Shown: in pieces, positions 27,403 to 35,790 of the stretch
Layout: each line of letters starts with the position of its first letter
Numbering within the stretch: position 1 is the first letter of the stretch
NCBI RefSeq assembly: GCF_000316625.1
Contig: NC_019676.1
Span: forward strand, 917,001 to 981,000
Direction: 5' to 3'
Length of the DNA: 64,000 nt
Source of the DNA: Nostoc sp. PCC 7107
Lineage (GTDB): Bacteria > Cyanobacteriota > Cyanobacteriia > Cyanobacteriales > Nostocaceae
Program-made: the position numbers and the translations under genes
The notes under the pieces: model-generated
Told to the model about the DNA's origin: nothing
What the model saw: the letters and a program-made list of their open reading frames with translations, nothing else
Database searches by the model: none

Positions 27403-27697
27403 ATGTTTGTCACAGCGCAACAGCTAGAACAACAAATGCCCGATGCAACTCGGTTGTTAAGTGATGAGCCGGAAATGGAAACTTCGTTACTTTACACATG
27501 AAGGAGAGTTAGTACCAACACCAGAAGAGGCGGCGTTAAACTTACAACAACAAGCAGTTGAGGCAAAACAACAAGCAGTTGAGGCACAGCAACAGTTATC
27601 TGACACTGAATTAAGATTACAAAACGAACAGGAGCGATCGCAACGGTTGGCAGAATATTTGCGATCGCAAGGAATTGACCCAGATAATTTGAGTTAG
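27403..27697 (+). pseudogene. Uma2-family pseudogene with internal deletion
   Basis: An intact N-terminus of a Uma2-family (DUF820) protein starts at ATG 27403 (FVTAQQLEQQMPDATRLLSDEPEMETS) and runs into a stop at 27499-27501. From about 27475 another frame takes over with WKLRYFTHEGELVPTPEEA, then a Gln-rich coiled coil and the family-typical ending RLAEYLRSQGIDPDNLS, stopping at 27697. The nuclease core of about 150 residues between the two is missing. This reads as one gene collapsed by an internal deletion with frameshift. The second frame alone (GTG 27461, 78 aa) might still be expressed. Confidence 0.75.
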
Positions 27698-27701
27698 ACT
27701 A

Positions 27702-28817
27702 TCAAGCTGATTTCTTATTTAGAATTTCTAGCCACCGTGAGACTAATTCATCCCATGAGTAGATTTTATCAGTGAGAATTTGAGACCGATCATATATCTG
27801 CGCGGCAATTAAAGCTTGATAAATACTACCAGCATCTCCTGGTTGATAGTAAAATACATTTGTTCTTGACGATACAAGATAAGCAGGAGCAACAATTGGT
27901 AGTTGACAATAACTATATTGAATAATTTTGAGACTATCAGTAAAACATTCAGCCCCAGGAGTATATGCTAGTGTCTGAAGTGCAATATCTGCATATTTAA
28001 TATAGGGTATTGTGGACTCAAATGGTAACTCTTGATAAGCAATAATATTATTTCTTTGAGGTAAATTATTCATTGGCCCAATTATATGAAATTGCCAATT
28101 TGGCAATAATTGACTAGCTTGTTCTAAAAAGTCGTAATCAAAATGAGCGTTACCGACAAAAACGACGTTAGGTGTATCTGAAACTGGGTAAGGATTGGCA
28201 TAATCCTGGTTAAATATATCTTTGCGAATGCCATGTAACTCTAATTCTAGATTAAGTAAACCTGCAAATAAACGGTAAATATATTGGCTGGGTACACTGA
28301 CTAAATCAAACTTGGGGGCGACTCGTTCCTCAGTGTCTAATACAACTGAGTGATTGCGTAAAAGGCGCAAGTCATCGGACACTCTATAGATAAACTGAGC
28401 TTGGGGATTAAGTTGTTTACATCGGTCAAATAGTAGTAAAGCTGGTGTACTCTCAAAGATAAATAAGTCAGTCTCTTTTAGTAGAGGTTCTACGGTTCCT
28501 AGAGGAAGTTGGCCGTACAAATTAAACAAACCACGGCTAAGATAATTGAGTAAATTAGAGCGCAGATTAGCCGGATGCCAAGGTGTAAACCAGACATAAC
28601 TCCAGAAATTTTTCCGTATTAGCTGAAGTTGGTTTGCTTCTTGCAATACAGGATAAGCTAGGCGGTAGTCTCTCCGAATTACAGACAACCAACTTAAGGC
28701 AGATGTGACAAAAATAACTTCCCAACCCTGATGCCAAAAAGCCTCAGCCAGCCAGTGAAAACCTGCTTTGCGTTTAGAATTCCAATAGTGTCCAGTCACT
28801 AAAACTACACGCTTCAT
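27702..28817 (-). CDS. Glycosyltransferase, GumK-like (GT70 type)
   Basis: A 371-residue GT-B enzyme. The N-terminus VVLVTGHYWNSKRKAGFHWLAEAFWHQGWEVIFVT and the block YRVSDDLRLLRNH fit GumK-like glycosyltransferases, which in xanthan synthesis transfer glucuronate. The C-terminal domain has VVFVGNAHFDYDFL, HIIGPM and SLKIIQYSYCQLPIVAP. A uronic acid donor would fit the sugar-nucleotide genes next door. It is the only gene of the locus on the minus strand, divergent from the WbpA-like gene, and begins 351 bases from it. Confidence 0.82.
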   Translation of the reverse strand: MKRVVLVTGHYWNSKRKAGFHWLAEAFWHQGWEVIFVTSALSWLSVIRRDYRLAYPVLQEANQLQLIRKNFWSYVWFTPWHPANLRSNLLNYLSRGLFNLYGQLPLGTVEPLLKETDLFIFESTPALLLFDRCKQLNPQAQFIYRVSDDLRLLRNHSVVLDTEERVAPKFDLVSVPSQYIYRLFAGLLNLELELHGIRKDIFNQDYANPYPVSDTPNVVFVGNAHFDYDFLEQASQLLPNWQFHIIGPMNNLPQRNNIIAYQELPFESTIPYIKYADIALQTLAYTPGAECFTDSLKIIQYSYCQLPIVAPAYLVSSRTNVFYYQPGDAGSIYQALIAAQIYDRSQILTDKIYSWDELVSRWLEILNKKSA

Positions 28818-29031
28818 AACTTACTGCATATCATCATAAATATTGTCCTCAAACTGCTAAACTAATACAGCTATGGCAATCAAATGAAAGCCGAAGTCAG
28901 TACTGTGTTCCCCTCTAGTTACCAATATCTTTTTTTACCTATTGAGTGATTAATATGGTAATAATAAATCAACTCAATGATAGGATAACTCTGTCTTCGC
29001 CTGCTGCGCCTAGTGTAGAGTAACTTTGACA

Positions 29032-29076
29032 GATTAAAAATAATTTTAATCCAGTATTGTGAAAACTTTCACAATA
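29032..29076. promoter_or_regulatory. Two adjacent palindromes, candidate operators
   Basis: In the divergent region of the polysaccharide locus, TATTGTGAAA at 29055-29064 and TTTCACAATA at 29067-29076 form a perfect 10-bp dyad with a 2-base spacer. Just before it, GATTAAAA at 29032-29039 and TTTTAATC at 29044-29051 form a second dyad. A half-site TTGTGAAAT recurs at 29109-29117. The dyad ends 92 bases before the WbpA-like start. A dimeric regulator of the whole locus is a reasonable inference; no known site is recognised. The remaining bases 28818-29168 hold no gene. Confidence 0.5.
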
Positions 29077-29168
29077 ATTTTATAAGATTTATTTTGCTAT
29101 TATCCATCTTGTGAAATATTGGAAATAATCTGCATTACAGCAGTAAAATTTCCAATTTTATAGGTGTA

Positions 29169-30515
29169 ATGATTATCCATAGAGCCATGTTGGAAAAGCC
29201 TTCTGTTTTATTAGCTTTACAAGAAAAGATTAGAACACATACAGCGATCGTTGGTGTTGTGGGGTTAGGATATGTAGGACTCCCGTTTGCTGTCGAAAAA
29301 GCCAAAGTTGGTTATCGGGTGTTGGGAATTGAGCAAAATCCCCAAAGGGCTGAAAAAGTCAACATGGCTGACAATTACATCACCGATATTAAAGATGAAG
29401 ATTTGAAACAAGTTGTGACTAGTGGGAATTTACAAGCAGTTTTGAATTTTGATCGTGTTGCCGAGATGGACGTAATTGTAATTTGCGTTCCCACCCCATT
29501 AACAAAAAATTTAACACCAAATTTGAGTTACATAGAAAGTGTGACTCATTCGATTGCCAAACGCTTACGACCAGGACAGTTAGTGACTTTAGAATCTACC
29601 ACCTATCCAGGCACTACGGATGAGGTGATGCGTCCGGTATTGGAACAAACCAGTGGTTTAAAGCAGGGAGAAGATTTCTTTCTCGCCCATTCACCAGAAC
29701 GGGTAGACCCTGGTAATCAGCGCTACACAACCAAAAATACTAATAAGGTAGTTGGTGCTTCGGATACTCATTCCCTGGAAGTAGCGACTTTATTCTATCA
29801 GCAGACTATTGACCATGTAGTACCAGTCAGTAGCGCTAAGGCAGCGGAATTAGTCAAGGTGTTTGAAAATACCTTTCGGGCTGTGAATATTGCCTTGGTG
29901 AATGAGTTGGCGTTATTGTGCGATCGCATCGATTTAAATGTTTGGGAAGTTTTAGACGCTGCCAATACCAAACCTTTCGGCATTATGCCCTTTTATCCTG
30001 GACCTGGTGTCGGTGGTCACTGCATCCCCATCGACCCCCATTATTTAGAATGGAAAGCCAAGGAAGTTAATTTTAATACCCACTTTATCGCCTTGGCAGG
30101 AGAAATCAATCGCTCCATGCCGTTGTTTGTCAGGGAAAAAGCTCGTAGAGTCTTGAATGATTTGGGTTTAGCCCCAGCGAAATCAAAAATTTTGGTAATC
30201 GGTACAGCTTACAAAAAAGACCTCGGTGATTGGCGAGAATCACCATCAATCATGGTAATTAATTATTTACTAGAAGATAAAATGACCGTGGCTTACCATG
30301 ATCCTTTTGTGCCGGAAATTGAAGTCAAAGGTCAAAATTTCACTAGTTTGCCCTTAACTGATGCGAATATTGCGGCGGCTGACTTGGTAATTATTGCCAC
30401 CGACCACAGTCAAGTAGATTATGTCAAGTTAGTCGCCAAAGCCAAAGCAGTTTTAGATACCAGAGGAATCACTCGACATCTGGATTGCCTGCACGATAAA
30501 GTAACTTTGCTGTAG
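29169..30515 (+). CDS. UDP-N-acetylglucosamine 6-dehydrogenase (WbpA-like)
   Basis: A nucleotide-sugar dehydrogenase of 448 residues that oxidises C6 of UDP-GlcNAc (or a close relative) to the uronic acid with two NAD. The NAD site GLGYVGLP is at 32-39. The catalytic cysteine is Cys285 in GPGVGGHCIPIDPHYL, and Lys230 with Asn234 sits in the AELVKVFENTFRAVNIA helix. The sequence type (HSPERVDPGN, KPFGIMPFYPGPG) is of the UDP-GlcNAc/ManNAc class rather than UDP-glucose. It opens the + strand run and is followed after 11 bases by the WbpB-like gene, so substrate assignment rests partly on context. Confidence 0.9.
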   Translation: MIIHRAMLEKPSVLLALQEKIRTHTAIVGVVGLGYVGLPFAVEKAKVGYRVLGIEQNPQRAEKVNMADNYITDIKDEDLKQVVTSGNLQAVLNFDRVAEMDVIVICVPTPLTKNLTPNLSYIESVTHSIAKRLRPGQLVTLESTTYPGTTDEVMRPVLEQTSGLKQGEDFFLAHSPERVDPGNQRYTTKNTNKVVGASDTHSLEVATLFYQQTIDHVVPVSSAKAAELVKVFENTFRAVNIALVNELALLCDRIDLNVWEVLDAANTKPFGIMPFYPGPGVGGHCIPIDPHYLEWKAKEVNFNTHFIALAGEINRSMPLFVREKARRVLNDLGLAPAKSKILVIGTAYKKDLGDWRESPSIMVINYLLEDKMTVAYHDPFVPEIEVKGQNFTSLPLTDANIAAADLVIIATDHSQVDYVKLVAKAKAVLDTRGITRHLDCLHDKVTLL

Positions 30516-30526
30516 GGATAGGTGAA

Positions 30527-31489
30527 GTGGTGACAAATTCAAGGCAAGCACAAGTAATTGTAGTTGGGGCGGGAAACTGGGGTAAAAACTTGGTGCGGAA
30601 TTTCCACACTTTAGGGGCGTTGGCAGGAGTAGCCGAAGCTCATCCTGGTTTACGAGAAGCGATCGCCACAACTTACCCAGATATTACTACATACAGTGAT
30701 TTTGCCGCAGCCTTAGCAACGGATGTCCCAGCATTAGTCTTAGCCACACCAGCACCTGGCCATTATGAATTGGCAATGGCAGCTTTACAAGCAGGCAAAG
30801 ATGTGTTTGTGGAAAAGCCAATGACACTGCGGACAGAGGAAGCTAGACAACTAGCGGAATACGCCGACAAACACGGGCGAATTTTAATGGTAGGACATTT
30901 ATTGTTATACCAGCCGGCGATCGCTTGGATGCGGAATTATCTCACTAGTGGTCAAGCGGGGAAAGTTATCCACGTCGCCGCCAGAAGATTGAAACTCGGC
31001 AAAGTCCGCAGCGAAGAAAATGTCTGGTGGTCATTTGCACCCCATGATGTTTCTGTAGTCTTAGACTTATTGGGCAACCCAAAATTGCAAAGCGTCCAAG
31101 CTCAAGGTCATGCTATCTTACAACCCAGTATTGAAGATTCTGTACAAGTTGACCTGCGTTTTGGCAGTGGTCAATCAGCCCAGATTCATTGTTCTTGGTA
31201 CTGGCCGTTAACAGAACGCAGCACCGTAGTGATTGCCGAAGCGCAGATGTTGGTTTACGATGAAGTCGCTCAAACTGTGACTATCCACCACAAACATATT
31301 GACCAAGATTTAAAACACTACGACCAAGGTAGTGAAATTGTGGAAGTAGCCGCATCAGAACCCCTGAAAATCGAGTGTCAACACTTTCTAGATTGTTTGC
31401 AAACCCGTCAAACCCCCCGTTCTGATGGGTGGAATGGTGTAGCCGTCGTGGAAATTTTAGAGGAGGCGCAGAAATCCCTACATGGCTAA
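30527..31489 (+). CDS. Gfo/Idh/MocA oxidoreductase (WbpB-like)
   Basis: A 320-residue NAD-dependent dehydrogenase, starting at GTG 30527. In the WbpB pathway it oxidises C3 of UDP-GlcNAcA so that an amino group can be added. The Rossmann motif [19 protein letters not shown] is at about 9-27, and the conserved FVEKPMTL is near residue 97. The YxxH-type C-terminal half includes [13 protein letters not shown]. The order between a UDP-sugar 6-dehydrogenase and an acetyltransferase-aminotransferase pair strongly supports this role. It overlaps the next gene by 8 bases. Confidence 0.88.
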   Translation: MVTNSRQAQVIVVGAGNWGKNLVRNFHTLGALAGVAEAHPGLREAIATTYPDITTYSDFAAALATDVPALVLATPAPGHYELAMAALQAGKDVFVEKPMTLRTEEARQLAEYADKHGRILMVGHLLLYQPAIAWMRNYLTSGQAGKVIHVAARRLKLGKVRSEENVWWSFAPHDVSVVLDLLGNPKLQSVQAQGHAILQPSIEDSVQVDLRFGSGQSAQIHCSWYWPLTERSTVVIAEAQMLVYDEVAQTVTIHHKHIDQDLKHYDQGSEIVEVAASEPLKIECQHFLDCLQTRQTPRSDGWNGVAVVEILEEAQKSLHG

Positions 31490-32063
31490 TTATTTTGTAC
31501 ATGAATCCAGTTATGTGGATGAAGGCGCAGACATTGGCGAAGGTACAAAAATTTGGCATTTTTGCCACATCTTCGCCAAAGCGAAAATTGGACGGAACTG
31601 CATCTTCGGGCAGAATGTTTTAGTTTCTAATAACGTAGTTGTTGGTGATTATTGCAAAATTCAAAATAACGTCTCGCTGTACGAAGGCGTAATTTTAGAA
31701 GACTATGTTTTTTGCGGCCCCAGTATGGTCTTCACCAACGTCAAAACACCGCGTTGTGAATTTCCGCGCAATACCAGTAATGATTACCTAAAAACTTTGG
31801 TCAAGCGCGGTAGCAGTATTGGCGCAAATGCCACAATCGTTTGTGGTGTTACCTTACATGAATGTGCTTTTGTCGCCGCCGGCGCAGTGGTGACAAAAGA
31901 TGTACCAGCTTATGCAATGGTGGCTGGAGTACCCGCAAACATAATTGGGTGGATGAGTGCCTACGGAGATGTGCTACAGTTTGATGCTGATGGCTATGCT
32001 GTAGATTCTACAGGCACCAAATATCAACAAGTATCAGAGAAAGAAGTGATAAGGGTTTCATGA
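31482..32063 (+). CDS. Sugar-nucleotide N-acetyltransferase (WbpD-like)
   Basis: A hexapeptide-repeat acetyltransferase of 193 residues. Repeats of the left-handed beta helix run from about residue 12 ([20 protein letters not shown]) to 165 ([20 protein letters not shown]). The ending [14 protein letters not shown] is family-typical. WbpD-type enzymes acetylate the 3-amino group of UDP-GlcNAc(3NH2)A. The overlaps with both neighbours (8 bases upstream, 4 downstream) indicate translational coupling. Confidence 0.9.
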   Translation: MANYFVHESSYVDEGADIGEGTKIWHFCHIFAKAKIGRNCIFGQNVLVSNNVVVGDYCKIQNNVSLYEGVILEDYVFCGPSMVFTNVKTPRCEFPRNTSNDYLKTLVKRGSSIGANATIVCGVTLHECAFVAAGAVVTKDVPAYAMVAGVPANIIGWMSAYGDVLQFDADGYAVDSTGTKYQQVSEKEVIRVS

Positions 32064-33229
32064 GCCAAGATAAAATTCCTGTTCTCGACCTTAAACCGCA
32101 ATACGAATCTCTCAAAGCTGAAATTCAGGAAGCTATCACACGGGTGTTGGAATCTGGTCAATTTATTATGGGGCCAGATGTCAAATTATTTGAGCAAGAA
32201 GCAGCAGAGTATCTGGGCGTGAAACACGCGATCGCGGTAAACTCTGGAACTGATGCTTTAGTTATTGGGTTGAAAGCGTTAGGCATTAATCAAGGTGATG
32301 AGGTAATTACTACACCCTTTAGCTTTTTTGCTACAGCTGAATCAATTAGTAACGTAGGCGCAACACCAATATTTGCTGATATTAGTGCCGATAGCTTTAA
32401 TATTGACCCAGCCGCCATTGTTGAGAAAATTACACCACGCACCACAGCTATCATGCCAGTTCACCTCTATGGTAATCCCGCAGCGATGGCAGCCATTTTA
32501 GACATTGCCCAAGCCCACAATCTCAAAGTCATTGAAGACTGCGCCCAGTCTTTCGGCGCACGTTATCATGGCACTTGTGCTGGATGCAATGAGGAGTGTC
32601 AAGAAAGTATACGTACCCGCATTACTGGCAAACAAACAGGTACAATCGGCGATGTTGGCGCTTATTCCTTCTTCCCTTCTAAAAACTTAGGTGCTTTCGG
32701 TGATGGCGGATTAATCGCTACTGATAATGACCAATTTGCTGAAACTGCCCGGATGTTGCGCGTACATGGGGCCAAGAAGAAGTATCATAATGAAGTTTTA
32801 GGTTATAACTCCCGCTTAGATACATTGCAGGCAGCAATTTTACGTGTGAAGTTGCCCCATATTGACCAATGGAATGAAGGCAGACGCAGAGTTGCAAAAA
32901 CTTACAACGAATTATTGGCTGATGTTGCAGGTGTAATTACACCAAACCTCGCCGATGGTCATGTGTTTCACCAATACACCATTCGGATTTTAGATGGTAA
33001 GCGCGATCGCGTGCAGCAAAATTTAGCCGCCCAAGGCATCGGTAGTATGATTTACTATCCCATTCCTCAAGATAAATTGCCTGTATATAAAGGTCAGTAT
33101 CCCGCAAATCCCGTGAGTGATCTGCTATCTGATGAAGTTCTGAGTCTACCCATCTGGCCAGAATTAGCCGACACTGAAATTAACCGAGTGGTTAAAACAA
33201 TCAAGGAAGCAATAGTTCTTGATTCATAG
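32060..33229 (+). CDS. DegT/DnrJ/EryC1 sugar aminotransferase (WbpE-like) with Cys-rich insert
   Basis: A PLP-dependent sugar aminotransferase of 389 residues that would place the 3-amino group in the diacetamido uronic acid pathway. The PLP lysine is Lys208 in [15 protein letters not shown], and the PLP-ring Asp is Asp160 in [11 protein letters not shown]. Between these, residues about 171-193 form an insertion with Cys173, Cys176 and Cys180 ([10 protein letters not shown]) that is absent from the usual GxxxGxxGDVG connection. The role of this insert is unknown; metal or redox binding is possible. The gene is coupled by a 4-base overlap to the acetyltransferase. Confidence 0.9.
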   Translation: MSQDKIPVLDLKPQYESLKAEIQEAITRVLESGQFIMGPDVKLFEQEAAEYLGVKHAIAVNSGTDALVIGLKALGINQGDEVITTPFSFFATAESISNVGATPIFADISADSFNIDPAAIVEKITPRTTAIMPVHLYGNPAAMAAILDIAQAHNLKVIEDCAQSFGARYHGTCAGCNEECQESIRTRITGKQTGTIGDVGAYSFFPSKNLGAFGDGGLIATDNDQFAETARMLRVHGAKKKYHNEVLGYNSRLDTLQAAILRVKLPHIDQWNEGRRRVAKTYNELLADVAGVITPNLADGHVFHQYTIRILDGKRDRVQQNLAAQGIGSMIYYPIPQDKLPVYKGQYPANPVSDLLSDEVLSLPIWPELADTEINRVVKTIKEAIVLDS

Positions 33230-33295
33230 CATCCTATTTAGGGTAAACTAACTTTTTGTTGATGAATCTGCCTAGGTGCAAACTGGAGAAAAATC

Positions 33296-34309
33296 ATGGA
33301 TTTACAAGGCAAGCGGCTTTTAGTGATTGGTGGCGCTGGATTAATTGGATCTCACACAGTTGATCAACTACTAAAAGAAGATGTCGCAGAAATCCGCATT
33401 TATGATAATTTCACTCGCGGCAGACAAGAAAACTTAACTGAAGCTTTTAAAGACCCACGAGTTAATGTTTTTCCTTTAGGTGGTGAACTCCTCCACAGAG
33501 ATATTTTAGATCAGGCGATGAAAGGCATTGATGGAGTTTTTCATTTTGCCGCCCTGTGGTTATTGCATTGTTACGATTATCCCCGTTCTGCTTTTGAAGT
33601 TAATATTGGGGGTACCTTTAATGTTTTAGAAGCTTGTATTAATAATGGAGTACAAAAGCTAGTTTATTCTTCCTCGGCTTCTGTGTATGGTGATGCAATT
33701 GAAGAGCCAATGAGAGAAGACCATCCATATAACAATACCACTTTCTATGGGGCAACTAAAATAGCAGGCGAACATATATGTCGTTCTCTGTATCATCGCT
33801 ACAAAGGTACAGAAAAACATTTTGATTATGTGGGACTGCGGTATATGAATGTGTATGGGCCACGCCAAGATTATCAGGGTACTTATATTGCCGTAATTAT
33901 GAAAATTTTGGACAGACTAGATAAAGGATTACCCCCAGTAGTTTATGGTGATGGCTCACAAGCCTATGATTTTATCTACGTCGGAGATTGTGCTAGAGCT
34001 AACGTTTGTGCAATGAAATCAACTGCTACAGATGCTTTTTATAATGTTGGTACTGGTGTGAAAACTACTATTCAAGAATTAGCAGAGTTGATTTTAGAAG
34101 TTACCGGTTCTGACTTGAAAATTCAATATGAACCAGGTGGTCAAACCTTTGTAACCAACCGTGTAGGTTGTCCTCAAAAAGCATCTGCGGAAATTGATTT
34201 TGCAGCCAAATTACAACTTAAAGAAGGACTAGCGAAACTTATTGAATGGCGCAATAGTCACAAAGAAGAAGTCGCTAGTCGTCGCCGCGCAGTGGGAATA
34301 GCTGATTAA
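33296..34309 (+). CDS. NAD-dependent sugar epimerase/dehydratase
   Basis: An extended short-chain dehydrogenase of 337 residues acting on a nucleotide sugar. NAD-binding GGAGLIGSHT is at 12-21, the catalytic SSSASVYG block follows near 125-132, and YGATK gives the Tyr-Lys pair near 147-151. RYMNVYGPRQDYQG is typical of the UDP-glucose/UDP-glucuronate 4-epimerase group. The N-terminal FPLGGELLHRDILDQA is compact. The substrate is unknown; a C4 epimerase acting on the uronic acid or UDP-GlcNAc would fit the neighbours. Confidence 0.88.
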   Translation: MDLQGKRLLVIGGAGLIGSHTVDQLLKEDVAEIRIYDNFTRGRQENLTEAFKDPRVNVFPLGGELLHRDILDQAMKGIDGVFHFAALWLLHCYDYPRSAFEVNIGGTFNVLEACINNGVQKLVYSSSASVYGDAIEEPMREDHPYNNTTFYGATKIAGEHICRSLYHRYKGTEKHFDYVGLRYMNVYGPRQDYQGTYIAVIMKILDRLDKGLPPVVYGDGSQAYDFIYVGDCARANVCAMKSTATDAFYNVGTGVKTTIQELAELILEVTGSDLKIQYEPGGQTFVTNRVGCPQKASAEIDFAAKLQLKEGLAKLIEWRNSHKEEVASRRRAVGIAD

Positions 34310-34393
34310 ATCCTGATCAAATCATTCATAAGGTGAATGTGTATTACATCTAATCTAATTAATAATTAGGTGTAATATACATTGGCTGATGTA

Positions 34394-35752
34394 ATGAGTA
34401 TTAAATTAGTTCTTCGTCATCTTAAAAACCTATTCATTTTTTTTATTTTAGGTTTACTAGCAGTGTTTCTCTGGCCTAATTACGTCAACTACCAAAAGAC
34501 AGAAAATTACATTAAAAACTTTCAAATCGCTAAATATGAACGACAAGGTACAGATTTTTATAACCCTAAATATTCACCTTTAAGATTAGGAAAACCATTA
34601 GAAAAAATAGATATAACTTATGATTATGATTTTAATCGTCTGTTGAAGGTTGAACAAAAATTAAAAGGTGTCAATCGGAAAAAAGCCCTAAAATATATAT
34701 TTTTAGAAGTCACCAAAAATGCTCAAACGAATACAGAGAAACACATTACTTTGTTAAAATTTTTGCGTAGAAGTAGTTTGCATAATGCGTATTTACAACC
34801 AACTTACCCAGATAAGACACCAGTATTTGATCCGTTAATATTACTGGAATTAGGAGAAATGAGATGTGGTCATGGAGCTAGATTAGCTGTAGATTTGTTT
34901 AAAGCGGGTGGATACAAAGCTCGCTTAGTTCAAGCAGGAAACCATGTATTGGCTGAAGTATTTTATGAACAACAGTACCATTACTTTGATACAGATATTT
35001 TTACAGATGGAGAAACAGTTATAAAAAATGGCATCATACCTTCATTTGCACAACTCAGCCAAACGCCTTACTCAATAGACTCAGTAGCTGCATATCAAGA
35101 GGTATTTTTTAAAAGTTGGATAGATAAGGAGAAGGTAAAAGATGAAATAGAACAGATGCCATATAGATACATATATCCATCTTACTTTTATTTTTACCAA
35201 AAAGCTTATGAAGGTACATTACCTTATTACTATAAAAAAACTGCCAATGTAAAACAAGAACAAGATAAATTGTATGGGTGGAATTATTATAAAAGTGTTT
35301 TAGATAAAAAAAGAATTCTTCAGGAGAGTCAACCTATTTATTATGCTCCTACGGAAATTATATTTAAAAATATAGAAATTTTCCAGGATGAAAAAATAGA
35401 CAAAGTAATTCTAGAATGGGAGCCGAGTAAAGACTTTGATAACGATTTACTAGGTTATAAAATTTATATTTCTCAGCATCAAAGAGAATGGTCTTATAAC
35501 GAATGGAGAAGCGATAAAAAAGTAGAAAAATATTGGAGTAATAGAGGTGGTTGGAAACCAAAAATGTATAAATATCTTGATCAAGAGCCGCATCATGAAA
35601 TCAATTTACTTAAAACATCAGATACCAAGGTAGAATTATCATTGCCCAAACAAAATACTTATTATGTCTCTGTGATGCCTTATGATGCTCATGGTGAATC
35701 TGTAGGTAAGAAAGTTTATCCAATGTCTAATGAAATTAAACTTAAGTTATAA
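34394..35752 (+). CDS. Membrane-anchored transglutaminase-like protein with FnIII domain
   Basis: A 452-residue protein of no named family that I can assign. A single membrane segment (about residues 10-27, very hydrophobic) precedes a long extracytoplasmic part. A transglutaminase-like core carries the probable triad Cys158 (MRCGHGARLA), His184 (QAGNHVLAEV) and Asp199 (YFDTDIF), in the right order and spacing for the superfamily. The last 110 residues (VILEWEPSKDFDNDLLGYKIYIS, ending EIKLKL) resemble a fibronectin type III domain. ATG 34394 was chosen over TTG 34382. Base composition is AT-rich. It may cleave or crosslink amide bonds at the cell surface, but this is inference. Confidence 0.65.
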   Translation: MSIKLVLRHLKNLFIFFILGLLAVFLWPNYVNYQKTENYIKNFQIAKYERQGTDFYNPKYSPLRLGKPLEKIDITYDYDFNRLLKVEQKLKGVNRKKALKYIFLEVTKNAQTNTEKHITLLKFLRRSSLHNAYLQPTYPDKTPVFDPLILLELGEMRCGHGARLAVDLFKAGGYKARLVQAGNHVLAEVFYEQQYHYFDTDIFTDGETVIKNGIIPSFAQLSQTPYSIDSVAAYQEVFFKSWIDKEKVKDEIEQMPYRYIYPSYFYFYQKAYEGTLPYYYKKTANVKQEQDKLYGWNYYKSVLDKKRILQESQPIYYAPTEIIFKNIEIFQDEKIDKVILEWEPSKDFDNDLLGYKIYISQHQREWSYNEWRSDKKVEKYWSNRGGWKPKMYKYLDQEPHHEINLLKTSDTKVELSLPKQNTYYVSVMPYDAHGESVGKKVYPMSNEIKLKL

Positions 35753-35790
35753 AAATTTTGATTTTCAGTAACAAAATTTACCAAAATTGA

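Noticed and set aside
34382-34393. TTG 34382 as start of the transglutaminase-like gene
   Set aside because: The ATG four codons later precedes the membrane segment equally well and is a better codon.
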